Below are positions 34,471-42,706 of a stretch of 64,000 bases of DNA, piece after piece. The stretch comes from Streptomyces cellulosae (GTDB taxonomy: Bacteria > Actinomycetota > Actinomycetes > Streptomycetales > Streptomycetaceae). How positions within the stretch are numbered: the first letter of the stretch is position 1; every line of letters starts with the position of its first letter. The notes below the pieces were generated by a model. The model was not told the DNA's origin, made no database searches, and saw nothing but the letters and a program-made list of their open reading frames with translations. The stretch covers positions 1 to 64,000 of the forward strand of contig NZ_JOEV01000014.1 in NCBI RefSeq assembly GCF_000721105.1. The letters run 5' to 3'. The position numbers were made by a program, and so were the translations under genes.

Positions 34471-35298
34471 GTGAGCCCTCATCCGTTGCTGGACGTCGAC
34501 CAGGTCCCCGACCTCGAATCCCGCCTCCGCGCGGTGGGTGAGGTGTTCCGTGGCGTCGGTGCCCTCCGTACCCAGGACTCGGGCTGCGTCACGTACGGCG
34601 TCCGCCTCCCGGACGGCACCCGCTGGTGTGTGAAGGAGGCCATCACCGGCCCCGCCCAACGCTCGCTCGACCGGGCCTGGGCCTTCCACCGGGCGGTCCG
34701 GCATCCGGTGATCGTGCCGCACCTGCACCGGATCGCGGTGCGGGACGGCCGGACGGCGACGGTGATGCCCTGGCGGGCGGGCGAGCCCCTCTACGGCCCC
34801 GCACCAGCCGACGCACACCGTTCCCACCCCGACCGCCCTCTCTCCCGCTTCCGCGCGCTCCCCGTCCCCCGGATCCTCGGCGCCCTGGACCGTGTCCTGG
34901 ACGCCCATCTCGCGGTGGAGGCGGCGGGCCAGGTCGCCGTCGACCTCTACGACGGTTCCTTCCTCTACGACTTCGAGGGCGACGAACTCCATCTGATCGA
35001 CCTCGACGAGTACCGCCCGGGCCCGTTCACGCTGGCCGCCGACCGTCTCCCCGGCTCGCGCCGCTTCATGGCCCCGGAGGAGTGGCGGCGGGGCGCGGTC
35101 ATCGACATCCGCACCACGGTGTACGCCCTCGGCCGCACCGCCCGCCTCCTCCTGGACGCGGGCGACGACGAGCGCGCCTTCCGGGGGACGGCCGCGCAGC
35201 TGACGGTCGTCGAACGCGCCACACGTGCCGATCCCGGCGAACGCTTCGGCGGGGTGCGGGAGTTGGCGGCGGCGTGGCGGGCCGCGTCACAGACGTAG
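34471..35298 (+). CDS. protein kinase-like protein (unusual catalytic motifs)
   Basis: A 275-residue soluble protein with a kinase-like fold pattern. The Lys of the ATP site is probably in RWCVKEAI, the catalytic loop resembles VAVDLYDGSFLYDFEG, and the metal-binding segment is LHLIDLDEYRPG in place of DFG. It lacks a canonical HRD triad and a Gly-rich loop is hard to see, so it may be an atypical kinase or small-molecule phosphotransferase. The GTG at 34471 has no ribosome site; a leaderless transcript is possible because TACGCT lies a few bases upstream. It lies divergent from the two-helix membrane protein and ends close to the GNAT gene. Confidence 0.65.
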   Translation: MSPHPLLDVDQVPDLESRLRAVGEVFRGVGALRTQDSGCVTYGVRLPDGTRWCVKEAITGPAQRSLDRAWAFHRAVRHPVIVPHLHRIAVRDGRTATVMPWRAGEPLYGPAPADAHRSHPDRPLSRFRALPVPRILGALDRVLDAHLAVEAAGQVAVDLYDGSFLYDFEGDELHLIDLDEYRPGPFTLAADRLPGSRRFMAPEEWRRGAVIDIRTTVYALGRTARLLLDAGDDERAFRGTAAQLTVVERATRADPGERFGGVRELAAAWRAASQT

Positions 35299-35313
35299 CG
35301 TCACGACGTAGCG

Positions 35314-35814
35314 TCAGGGCCGTAGTGCCAGCCGCCAGAGGGTCTCCCCGTCGTGTGTCTCGTCCGTGGGGGACAGCCCGGCCGCCTCGGCGACGGCCGC
35401 CGACGCGCGGTGGTCGGGGTGGATGTGGGCGACGACCGTCCGGACGTACCGCCCCACGAGCCAGGTGACCAGCCCGCGTGCCGCCTCGGAGGCGAAGCGG
35501 CGGCCCTGCCAGGGCGTGCCCACGATCCAGGCGATCTCCGCGGCGTGCCGTCCGGTGACCGTCGCCTGGACGGTGCCGATGAGACGGGACTCCTCGCGCA
35601 GCCGCAGCACCCAGTTGCACCAGGAGACACCCGGCTCGGGCGCACCGGCGACGAGGCGCTCGTAACGGGTCCGCAGTTCGTCGACGGTGAGGGGCGCGCC
35701 GCCGATGAACGCGTGCAGCGCCGGGTCCGACAGGACGGCCGCCATCTCCTCGGCGTGTTCGACACGCAGGGGGAGGAGGTCGAGACGGGCGGTGGTGAGG
35801 GGATCGGCCTGCAC
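35314..35814 (-). CDS. GNAT family N-acetyltransferase
   Basis: A 166-residue acetyltransferase of the RimJ/RimL type. The start TARLDLLPLRVEHAEEMAAV, the strand WVLRLREESRLIGTVQATV, and the acetyl-CoA loop GTPWQGRRFASEAARGLV (Q/RxxGx pattern) are recognisable. Family members acetylate protein N-termini, antibiotics or small amines; this one has no context clue. The GTG at 35814 follows GAGG by five bases; a longer frame upstream overlaps the tRNA terminator and is rejected. It converges on the kinase-like gene, with 15 bases between their ends. Confidence 0.82.
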   Translation of the reverse strand: MQADPLTTARLDLLPLRVEHAEEMAAVLSDPALHAFIGGAPLTVDELRTRYERLVAGAPEPGVSWCNWVLRLREESRLIGTVQATVTGRHAAEIAWIVGTPWQGRRFASEAARGLVTWLVGRYVRTVVAHIHPDHRASAAVAEAAGLSPTDETHDGETLWRLALRP

Positions 35815-35870
35815 GGGGGCCTCAAGGGGGCTGGGTGGTGCGGTGGACGGGTCGGCGTATGGAACGCGAT

Positions 35871-35904
35871 CAGCCGGTGACCTTGTTTCCAAGGTCACCG
35901 GCTG
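35871..35904. terminator. terminator hairpin after tRNA-His
   Basis: A perfect 15-base stem, CAGCCGGTGACCTTG with its complement, around the loop TTTC, ten bases downstream of tRNA-His on the minus strand. Confidence 0.85.
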
Positions 35905-35913
35905 ATGACTCAG

Positions 35914-35987
35914 GGTGAGTGACGGGACTCGAACCCGCGGCATCCTGGACCACAACCAGGTGCTCTACCAGCTGAGCTACACCCACC
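35914..35987 (-). tRNA. tRNA-His (anticodon GTG)
   Basis: A minus-strand cloverleaf with acceptor GTGGGTG paired with CACTCAC, D arm GCTCAGCTGG, anticodon loop TTGTGGT and T arm GGTTCGAGTCC. The extra G at the 5' end that is characteristic of tRNA-His is encoded at 35987, facing C at 35914. Confidence 0.95.
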
Positions 35988-36095
35988 ATGTCGGCGGCCC
36001 GGGTTTCCCCGACCGGCCGAGAAAAAGTGTACAGGGTCCGAAGGGGTGCTCGCGCCCGGCTTTCGCGGGGCCCCTTCGAGAGCCTGTGACCTGCC

Positions 36096-36698
36096 CTACT
36101 GCGCGGGCAGGACGTACTTGGCGGCGATCGTCTTCGCGGTGTCGGAGTCCGGGCCCGGCTGCGGTACGAAGACGGCCTCGCGGTAGTAGCGCAGTTCCGC
36201 GATGGACTCGCGGATGTCGGCGAGGGCGCGGTGGTTGCCGTTCTTCTGCGGGCTGTTGAAGTACGCCCGCGGGTACCAGCGCCGGGCGAGTTCCTTGACG
36301 CTGGACACGTCGACGATGCGGTAGTGGAGGTAGCCCTCCAGGGTGGGCATGTCCCGCAGCAGGAACCCCCGGTCGGTGCCGACCGAGTTGCCGCACAGAG
36401 GGGCCTTGCCGGGTTCCTTGACGTGCTCCCTCACATAGGCGAGGACCTGCTCCTCGGCGTCCGTGAGCGTCGTACCGCCGGACAGCTCCGTGAGCAGCCC
36501 GGACGCGGTGTGCATCTGACGCACCACCTCCGGCATCGTCTCCAGTGCCTGGTCCGGCGGACGGATGACGATGTCCACACCGTCGCCGAGGATGTTGAGC
36601 TCGGAGTCGGTGACGAGGGCGGCGACCTCGATGAGCGCGTCGTCGGACAGCGAGAGGCCGGTCATCTCGCAGTCGATCCACACCATGCGATCATTCAT
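36096..36698 (-). CDS. orn: oligoribonuclease
   Basis: A 200-residue 3'-5' exoribonuclease that degrades di- to pentanucleotides, including pGpG from cyclic-di-GMP breakdown. The DEDDh residues are visible: Asp9 and Glu11 in WIDCEMTG, Asp in [10 protein letters not shown], and His/Asp in [11 protein letters not shown]. Full length for the family. The ATG at 36698 follows GGGTGG. The gene lies next to adpA, the conserved arrangement in Streptomyces, where loss of ornA slows growth and aerial development. It is separated from adpA by a strong terminator, so it has its own promoter within 36699-36778. Its role in pGpG turnover links it functionally to the cdgA-type gene. Confidence 0.95.
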   Translation of the reverse strand: MNDRMVWIDCEMTGLSLSDDALIEVAALVTDSELNILGDGVDIVIRPPDQALETMPEVVRQMHTASGLLTELSGGTTLTDAEEQVLAYVREHVKEPGKAPLCGNSVGTDRGFLLRDMPTLEGYLHYRIVDVSSVKELARRWYPRAYFNSPQKNGNHRALADIRESIAELRYYREAVFVPQPGPDSDTAKTIAAKYVLPAQ

Positions 36699-36778
36699 GC
36701 GACCACCCTAAGGCTGACGTCCGTCTTCTGGGACGCCCGGTGCGGGCCCTGAACTCGCCGGGTGCTGGGCCCCGGAGT

Positions 36779-36830
36779 GGCCGGTGGGGGCGGCGGGGGT
36801 GAGAATCTCCCCGCGCCGCCCCCACCGGCC
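36779..36830 (-). terminator. adpA terminator hairpin
   Basis: A long G+C stem, GGCCGGTGGGGGCGGCG against CGCCGCCCCCACCGGCC with extra pairing near an AGAATCT loop. It begins nine bases after the adpA stop and separates adpA from orn. Confidence 0.85.
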
Positions 36831-36839
36831 GTACCGCAT

Positions 36840-38108
36840 TCACATCCCGCTGCGCTGCCCCGGCACACTCGCCCGGCTTCCCGCGTACGCCTCGCGACCG
36901 TTCTCCGAGGAGGACGAGGAGGACGACGCCAGGGGCGCGGACGTCCCCACCGGGCTGGGTGCCCGGCGGGTCTGGAGCGGCACCGGTCCGCCGCCCTCCT
37001 GGTGCGGCGCGGCCGTCGGCGCGCTCGTCGGCCCGGACTGACCGGCCCCCGCTGCCGCTCCGTCGCCGTCCACCGGCGGTCGGTCCCCCTGCGGCCTGCG
37101 GGCGCGGTACGCGGCCCGGTACGCGGCCGGGGACGATCCCAGCTGGCGGCGGAAGTGTCCGCGCAGCGCCACCGGCGAGCGGAAGCCGCAGCGCCCCGCG
37201 ACCTCGTCCACCGAGTAGTCCGACGTCTCCAGCAGCCGCTGGGCCTGCAGGACGCGCTGCGTGATCAGCCACTGCAGCGGGGCACTGCCCGTCAGTGAGC
37301 GGAACCGGCGGTCGAACGTTCGCCGGCTCATGTACGCGCGGGCGGCCAGCGTCTCCACGTCGAACTGCTCGTGGAGGTGCTCCAGCGCCCAGGCGACGAC
37401 CTCGGCGAGCGGGTCGGCGCCGATCTCCTCTGGTAAAGACCTGTCGAGGTAGCGCTCCTGACCGCCCGACCGGCGCGGCGGAACCACCAGGCGCCGGGCC
37501 AGCGCGCCCGCCGCCTCGTTGCCGTGGTCCGTCCGCACGATGTGGAGACAGAGGTCGATTCCGGCAGCCGTACCCGCGGACGTCAGGACGTCGCCGTCGT
37601 CCACGAACAGCTCACGCGGATCCACGTGCACCGACGGGTAGCGCTTGGCCAGCGTCGGCGCGTACATCCAGTGGGTGGTCGCGGGGCGGCCGTCCAGCAG
37701 GCCCGCCGCCGCGAGGACGAAGGCGCCGGTGCACAGCCCCACGATGCGGGCCCCCTCCTCGTGCGCGCGGCGCAGCGCGTCGAGTGCCTCCTCCGGTGGC
37801 GGAGAAGTGATCGAACGCCAGGCCGGCACGACGACGGTGCCCGCCCGGGAGATCGCTTCCAGGCCATGTGGTGCGGTGAGTTCCAGGCCCCCTGTGGTCC
37901 GCAGCGGGCCCTCTTCCCCGGCACTCACCAGCAGTCGGTAACGCGGCACTCCGGCGTCCTGGCGGTCGATCCCGAACACCGAAAGCGGAATGGAACTCTC
38001 GAAGATGGGGCCGCCGCTGAACAGCAGCACCGCGACGATCTCCTTGCGGCGTCGCCCGGACAGTTTCCGGGCCGCGGCTTCCGGCGCGGCGGTGGAGTCG
38101 TGGCTCAT
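36840..38108 (-). CDS. adpA: AdpA, AraC-family developmental master regulator (TTA codon)
   Basis: A 422-residue regulator. Residues about 23-195 form a DJ-1/PfpI-like domain (VAVLLFSGGPIFESSIPLSV, then VGLCTGAFVLAAAGLL with Cys126). Residues about 235-335 form an AraC DNA-binding domain (YMSRRTFDRRFRSLTGSAPL). A Gly/Pro/Ala-rich tail ends the protein. Codon 225 (37434-37436) is TTA, the bldA-dependent leucine codon in the linker, as in all known adpA/bldH genes. The ATG at 38108 follows AGGGGGG. AdpA controls aerial growth, sporulation and antibiotic genes. The gene has a long upstream region, consistent with its complex control. Confidence 0.97.
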   Translation of the reverse strand: MSHDSTAAPEAAARKLSGRRRKEIVAVLLFSGGPIFESSIPLSVFGIDRQDAGVPRYRLLVSAGEEGPLRTTGGLELTAPHGLEAISRAGTVVVPAWRSITSPPPEEALDALRRAHEEGARIVGLCTGAFVLAAAGLLDGRPATTHWMYAPTLAKRYPSVHVDPRELFVDDGDVLTSAGTAAGIDLCLHIVRTDHGNEAAGALARRLVVPPRRSGGQERYLDRSLPEEIGADPLAEVVAWALEHLHEQFDVETLAARAYMSRRTFDRRFRSLTGSAPLQWLITQRVLQAQRLLETSDYSVDEVAGRCGFRSPVALRGHFRRQLGSSPAAYRAAYRARRPQGDRPPVDGDGAAAGAGQSGPTSAPTAAPHQEGGGPVPLQTRRAPSPVGTSAPLASSSSSSSENGREAYAGSRASVPGQRSGM

Positions 38109-38486
38109 ACTGCTAAGCCCCCCTCGGTGGTCGCGGCTCCTCGGTTGTGTCGCTCCTGCACGTTTCCCCTTGGTCCTGCACGAGTCCCCCGCCGTAAGAC
38201 AGTCAAGATCGAATCTACTGTGCGTCATGGTGCCGTCGTGACAAGTTCGTCATCCGGCACATTGTCGACTTGGCAACTTGGCGTGAAGCATTCGATCACG
38301 AAGCGTTGCACTCGTGGGGCGTGCAGGGAAGTGCGCCTTGTCGCAGTGGCCAATCCACGTAGGGTGCGCAGACCCCCGAAGGTCCTTTCCGTGCAGGTGG
38401 AACGGGGGTTGGGGGGTGGTTCGGCCAAGGGGGGCGCAGGGTTCGGAAGTTGGCTGAAAAGAGTCGTGCGCGTGCGCGGAAACCGG
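38109..38486. promoter_or_regulatory. adpA upstream region
   Basis: About 380 bases without a gene, holding the adpA promoter and leader. A ten-base stretch TGGCGTGAAG at 38279-38288 matches nine of ten positions of the degenerate AdpA site and could serve autoregulation, but such matches are common. No clear inverted repeat was found. Confidence 0.4.
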
Positions 38487-38843
38487 TCAGCCGACCGGTG
38501 TATTTCCCCCACTGTGACGTCCGCCTCTGTGCGCCCCCACCCCGGCCCGGTGATGGCGGACGTGCGGGCGGCCGTGGTGGGGGCCGCCGCGGGGAGCCCG
38601 CTCCTCTGGAACCGGGCGGGCCGCGCAGCGTTCCGACTGGCGCAGGAGGATACGGCAGGCCGCGGTCACGGCGGCCAGACCGAGTGCGGTGCCGGTGGCG
38701 CCGGCCAGCGAGGTGCCGAACCACAGGAGGACCACGGGTACCAGGACGCAGCTGAAGGCCGCCCAGCGGATGACGTCCGTGGCGGAGTCCTGGCCGGGCG
38801 AGGTCGCGCGGGGGGCTTCGGGACGGGGGCTGGGACCGGACAT
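38487..38843 (-). CDS. small membrane protein upstream of adpA
   Basis: A 118-residue protein with one or two membrane segments in residues 27-62 (AFSCVLVPVVLLWFGTSLAG, then ALGLAAVTAACRILL). The C-terminal half is rich in Arg, His, Gly and Pro and looks disordered. The ATG at 38843 follows AGGGAG by five bases, which supports translation. It is on the same strand as adpA but about 380 bases away, so a separate transcript is likely. The family is not recognised. Confidence 0.65.
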   Translation of the reverse strand: MSGPSPRPEAPRATSPGQDSATDVIRWAAFSCVLVPVVLLWFGTSLAGATGTALGLAAVTAACRILLRQSERCAARPVPEERAPRGGPHHGRPHVRHHRAGVGAHRGGRHSGGNTPVG

Positions 38844-39260
38844 GCGTGCTCCCTGGGGCGTGGCTCAGGGGGTTCAACGCGTGTTCGATCCATCGGTCAC
38901 TCTGTGTCCGCCGGTCGGCCACTGCCTGTTCGGCCCCGGCCCGCCGGGGGACTGCCTCTCGGCCACGGTCCGTCGCTCACGATGTGCCCGACGGCGGGTG
39001 CCGGTACGGGAGTCCTGTGGAAACCGCCTGTACAGCGCAGCAACCATTGCGTTACGGGCGCCCCTCGTGCATGCTCCCTGAAACCCCCGCGGTGGGGGCC
39101 CCGCTCCAGCGAAGCCGAGAGCGGGGGAGTGGGCGGGAACTGGGCTAAGGAGGCGTGCCGCCGTACCCTTGAGGGTATGGGGTGGGGAAGATGATTCCCG
39201 GACACAGCTCCGCCGCACACTGTCGTCCCTCCCAAAAAGGATCACAACGCCGAGACAGCC
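38844..39260. other. divergent intergenic region before the universal stress gene
   Basis: This 417-base region has no supported gene. It holds an imperfect hairpin (CCCCGCT and AGCGGGG near 39107 and 39121) and a short palindrome, TACCCTTGAGGGTA, at 39164-39177 that could be an operator for the stress gene. The ribosome site of that gene is weak. Confidence 0.45.
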
Positions 39261-39788
39261 ATGGCCGGTCACGAATTCTTCGAACCCGCGGACCGCAAGC
39301 GGCCCGTCGCCGATCCCACGGCGGCCGAGCCCCTGGCGGCGGATGAGCCACGCCACTCCTGCGACCCGGCCTTCAAGCACGGTGTCGTGGTCGGCTTCGA
39401 CGGCTCCACGTCCAGTGAGCGCGCCCTCGCGTACGCCATCGGCATGGCGCATCGCTCCGGGTCGGCTCTGATCATCGTCCATGTCGCCAACCGGCTGCCC
39501 ACCACGGTGTGGGCGGGCTGCGAGCCACCGGTCTTCGTCGACGTGCCGGACCACCGCATCGAGGTCCTCGGTCTCGAACTCGCCTGTGCGGACTACCTCG
39601 CCGAAGTGCCCTGGATCCTCGTCGAGCGCGGCGGTGACATCTGCCACGAGCTCGAAGAGGTGGGGCGGGAGTACGAGGCGAACGCGATCGTCGTCGGGTC
39701 GACCCACGGCATCGTCGGCCGGATCTTCGGCTCGGTCGCGGGGCGGCTCGCGAAGCGGGCGAAGCGGCCCGTGATCGTCATCCCGTAA
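39261..39788 (+). CDS. universal stress protein family
   Basis: A 175-residue UspA-type protein. The nucleotide-binding signature is near the C-terminus: VGSTHGIVGRIFGSVAGRLA, then KRPVIVIP. The first strand is GVVVGFDGSTSSERALAYAI (residues 41-60). A 38-residue hydrophilic N-terminal extension precedes it. ATP-binding UspA proteins of this form respond to starvation or hypoxia in actinobacteria, but the target is unknown. The ATG at 39261 has a weak ribosome site; another start further in would lose the extension. It is transcribed alone, followed by a transporter pseudogene. Confidence 0.85.
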   Translation: MAGHEFFEPADRKRPVADPTAAEPLAADEPRHSCDPAFKHGVVVGFDGSTSSERALAYAIGMAHRSGSALIIVHVANRLPTTVWAGCEPPVFVDVPDHRIEVLGLELACADYLAEVPWILVERGGDICHELEEVGREYEANAIVVGSTHGIVGRIFGSVAGRLAKRAKRPVIVIP

Positions 39789-39970
39789 GCGCCGCGCGCC
39801 TGTGTCGTTGTCATTCCGTAACTGGCCGTTCTCCCAGGTGAGATGAGTCCTGGGTACCGCCGACTCCCTTTGTGCGCCGCATAAATCTACTCGTGCGTAG
39901 ATGTGTTTGTGCCCTTGTGAAGGGCATATACCGGGCACCGCACACCTGCACGGCACGAAGGGAGTCCGCC

Positions 39971-40299
39971 GTGGACAACGACGTCTCCGCGGGAAGCACC
40001 ACCACGATCGTCGGCCGACTCGCGCTCGGCGTCACGCTGTTGGCCTTCGGTGAAGCAGGGGGATTCCTGGCTCACGCTGCCTGTGGGGCAGCGACCCAAC
40101 AGGTCTTCCACGATCAACACCAGCCGGGTTGAAACCAGCCCGGTTTGACACGCCAAAGCCTGGACCTGCATGTGCTGGCGGCTGGTTCGCCGTGGCGGCG
40201 GGTGCGGTGGCCTGGTACGCGGCGACCGCGGCGCCGGCCCACTGGCCGACCGCCGTTCCGCGACGCGCGGCGCGCCGGGGCGTGACGGCCACGGAGTAG
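39971..40299 (+). pseudogene. GPR1/FUN34/YaaH (SatP-like) transporter remnant with internal deletion
   Basis: Only the two ends of an acetate/succinate-type transporter remain. The GTG at 39971 has AAGGGAG six bases upstream and begins VDNDVSAGSTTTIVGRLALG with VTLLAFG, the usual N-terminus. At 40176-40299 another frame encodes GGWFAVAAGAVAWYAATAAP followed by AHWPTAVPRRAARRGVTATE and a stop, the usual C-terminus. The six-helix middle, about 140 residues, is missing. In its place are about 125 unrelated bases (40051-40175) with a small hairpin and a stop. The family identification is from memory of Streptomyces members. Confidence 0.75.
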
Positions 40300-40338
40300 C
40301 TGCCGCCGGCTGGGGGTTGGGCGGCCCCCGGCGTTGAG

Positions 40339-40381
40339 GAACGGACCCCCCGTGAGTGTGGCGTCACGTGGGGGTCCGTTC
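40339..40381. terminator. terminator hairpin downstream of glmS2
   Basis: GAACGGACCCCC pairs with GGGGGTCCGTTC around CGTGAGTGTGGCGTCACGT, which itself pairs in part. It lies 66 bases after the glmS2 stop on the minus strand and after the transporter remnant on the plus strand. Confidence 0.8.
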
Positions 40382-40446
40382 TCTTGCTCGGCCTCAGCGG
40401 GTGCGTGGGGGCCTGTCGCGCAGTTCCCCGCGCCCCTTGAAAGTTC

Positions 40447-42264
40447 CTACTCGACCGTCACCGACTTGGCGAGGTTCCTGGGCTTGTCGATGTCCCTGCC
40501 CAGAGTCAATGCCGTGTGGTACGCGAGGAGTTGGAGAGGGATGCCGAGGAGGATGGGATCGAGTTCGTCCTCGTTCTTGGGGACGACGATGGTCTGGTCG
40601 GCCTTTTCCTGGCACTCGTGGGCCACGGCGAGGATCCTGCCGCTGCGGGCCTTGATCTCCTCCAGGGCGGCGCGGTTCTTCTCCAGGAGGTCGTCGTCGG
40701 GGACGATCGCGACCGTGGGCAGGGCGGGCTCGATGAGGGCCAGGGGGCCGTGCTTCAACTCCGAGGCGGGGTAGGCCTCGGCGTGGATGTACGAGACCTC
40801 CTTGAGCTTCAGGGAGGCCTCACGGGCCACCGGGTAGCCCCGGACGCGGCCGATGAAGAGCATGGAGCGGGCCTCGGCGTACTGGTCGGCCAGCTTCTTG
40901 ATCTCGTCCTCCTGCTCCAGGATCTCGGTGATCTGGCCGGGCAGTTTGCGCAGGCCCTCGATGATCCGCTTGCCGTCGCGGACGGAGAGGTCGCGGGTGC
41001 GGCCCAGGTGCAGGGCGAGCAGGGCGAAGGCGACCGTGGTGTTGGTGAAGCACTTGGTGGAGACCACGCAGACCTCGGGGCCGGCGTGCACGTAGATGCC
41101 GCCGTCGGCCTCGCGGGCGATCGCCGAGCCGACCACGTTGACCACGCCCAGCACCCGTGCGCCCTTGCGCTTGAGCTCCTGGACGGCCGCCAGCACGTCG
41201 TACGTCTCGCCGGACTGGGAGACGGCGACGTAAAGCGTGTCGGGGTCCACGACCGCGTTGCGGTAGCGGAACTCGGAGGCGGGCTCGGCGTCGGCGGGGA
41301 TGCGGGCCAGCTCCTCGATCATCTGGGCGCCGATCATGCCCGCGTGGTACGAGGTGCCGCAGCCGAGGATCTTCACGCGGCGGATCTGACGTGCCTCGCG
41401 GGCGTCCAGGTTCAGGCCGCCGAGGTGCACGGTGGAGAAGCGGTCGTCGATGCGGCCGCGCAGCACGCGGTCCACGGCGTCGGCCTGCTCGTGGATCTCC
41501 TTGTGCATGTAGGTGTCGTGGCCGCCCATGTCGTAGGAGGCGGCCTCCCACTCCACGGTGGTCGGCTCGGCGGTGGTGCGGGTGCCCTCGGTGGTGTAGG
41601 TGCGGAAGTCATCGGCCTTGAGGGTGGCCATCTCGCCGTCGTCGAGGGTGACGATCTGCCGGGTGTGGGCGACCAGGGCGGCGATGTCGGAGGCGACGAA
41701 CATCTCCTTCTCGCCGATGCCGAGGACGACCGGGGAGCCGTTGCGGGCCACCACGATCCGGTCCGGGAAGTCGGCGTGCAGGACGGCGATACCGTACGTG
41801 CCCTCGACGACCCGCAGGGTCTCGCGGACCCTGTCCTCCAGCTTCTCGCCCTGGGCGCGGGCGATGAGGTGGACCAGGACCTCGGTGTCGGTCTCGGAGA
41901 GGAACTCGACGCCGTCCGCCTCCAGCTTGCGGCGCAGGTCGGAGGCGTTGTCGATGATGCCGTTGTGGACGACGGCGACCTTGCCCTCGGCGTCCAGGTG
42001 CGGGTGGGCGTTCACGTCGGAGGGGGCACCGTGGGTGGCCCAGCGGGTGTGGGCGATGCCGGTGGTGCCCTTGAAGCGCGCCGGGACCTTGGCCTCCAGG
42101 TCGCGGACCCGGCCCTTGGCCTTGACCATCTTCAGGCCGGGCGTCTTCGGCGAGGTGACGACGATGCCGGCCGAGTCGTAGCCGCGGTACTCCAGGCGCT
42201 GCAGGCCCTCCAGGAGCAGGGGAGCGACGTCACGCTTCCCGATGTAACCCACGATTCCGCACAT
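40447..42264 (-). CDS. glmS2: glutamine-fructose-6-phosphate aminotransferase (isomerising), GlmS2
   Basis: A 605-residue enzyme that makes glucosamine-6-phosphate from fructose-6-phosphate and glutamine, feeding cell-wall and UDP-GlcNAc synthesis. The N-terminal amidotransferase domain starts with the nucleophile Cys2 (MCGIVGYIGKRD) and has HTRWATHGAPSDVNAHPH. The two SIS sugar isomerase domains follow (LGCGTSYHAG and VSQSGETYD). The C-terminus AKSVTVE is canonical. Streptomyces often has two glmS genes; this position matches the second, by recall. It lies 13 bases after the small gene at 42278, so the two are cotranscribed. Amino-sugar context is shared with the DasR-like site near the GH20 gene. 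Confidence 0.95.
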   Translation of the reverse strand: MCGIVGYIGKRDVAPLLLEGLQRLEYRGYDSAGIVVTSPKTPGLKMVKAKGRVRDLEAKVPARFKGTTGIAHTRWATHGAPSDVNAHPHLDAEGKVAVVHNGIIDNASDLRRKLEADGVEFLSETDTEVLVHLIARAQGEKLEDRVRETLRVVEGTYGIAVLHADFPDRIVVARNGSPVVLGIGEKEMFVASDIAALVAHTRQIVTLDDGEMATLKADDFRTYTTEGTRTTAEPTTVEWEAASYDMGGHDTYMHKEIHEQADAVDRVLRGRIDDRFSTVHLGGLNLDAREARQIRRVKILGCGTSYHAGMIGAQMIEELARIPADAEPASEFRYRNAVVDPDTLYVAVSQSGETYDVLAAVQELKRKGARVLGVVNVVGSAIAREADGGIYVHAGPEVCVVSTKCFTNTTVAFALLALHLGRTRDLSVRDGKRIIEGLRKLPGQITEILEQEDEIKKLADQYAEARSMLFIGRVRGYPVAREASLKLKEVSYIHAEAYPASELKHGPLALIEPALPTVAIVPDDDLLEKNRAALEEIKARSGRILAVAHECQEKADQTIVVPKNEDELDPILLGIPLQLLAYHTALTLGRDIDKPRNLAKSVTVE

Positions 42265-42277
42265 ACAGATGTGTCCC

Positions 42278-42571
42278 TCAGCCGTAGACGATGCGGCGCA
42301 GCTGCCGGAGCGTGAGCTCCGGCGGTGCCACCGCGCGGTATTTGAGATCCGCCGCGATCCGTTCGAAGATCTCCGCGTTCACCAGGCCCTGGCCCTGCAA
42401 CTCGCGGTGGCGGCGACGGACGTATTCCTCCGTCGTCTCGTCGAAGTAGGCGAGCACGTCCTGGACCACCCGCAGTGCCTCGCCCCGGTTCAGGGGCGTG
42501 GACCTTGTCAGATGATCAACGAGTTCGTCGTGCACCCGGTAGATCCTGAGGGACCGGCGGCACTTTCGCAA
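42278..42571 (-). CDS. conserved small protein cotranscribed with glmS2
   Basis: A protein of 97 residues, or 85 if the GTG at 42535 is used. Sequence blocks DELVDHLTRSTPLNRGEALR, VVQDVLAYFDETTEEYVRRR and AVAPPELTLRQLRRIVYG recur in actinobacterial proteins of unknown function beside glmS. It is predicted helical and soluble. The TTG at 42571 follows AGGA by three bases; the GTG at 42535 follows AGGA by eight, so the shorter form is also plausible. Tight spacing to glmS2 suggests a regulatory or accessory role in amino-sugar metabolism; that is inference. Confidence 0.72.
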   Translation of the reverse strand: MRKCRRSLRIYRVHDELVDHLTRSTPLNRGEALRVVQDVLAYFDETTEEYVRRRHRELQGQGLVNAEIFERIAADLKYRAVAPPELTLRQLRRIVYG

Positions 42572-42706
42572 GAATCCTGCCCGATTCCGGGCAGGCCTCT
42601 GAAGGGAATCTTTGGGCGAACGTTGAATCTGTCATGAGCACCTGTTCTCGCGTCGTCCATCCGGCGTCTTGCGCTCCGTCGTCTGGGGGGACGAGTTTCA
42701 GACGCC

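Noticed and set aside
38279..38288. AdpA autoregulatory site
   Set aside because: The ten-base consensus is very degenerate and a single nine-of-ten match in 380 bases is expected by chance.
42572..42706. PHO box before the secreted phosphoesterase
   Set aside because: Direct repeats resembling GTTCACC are too degenerate to call, although phosphate control would fit the product.
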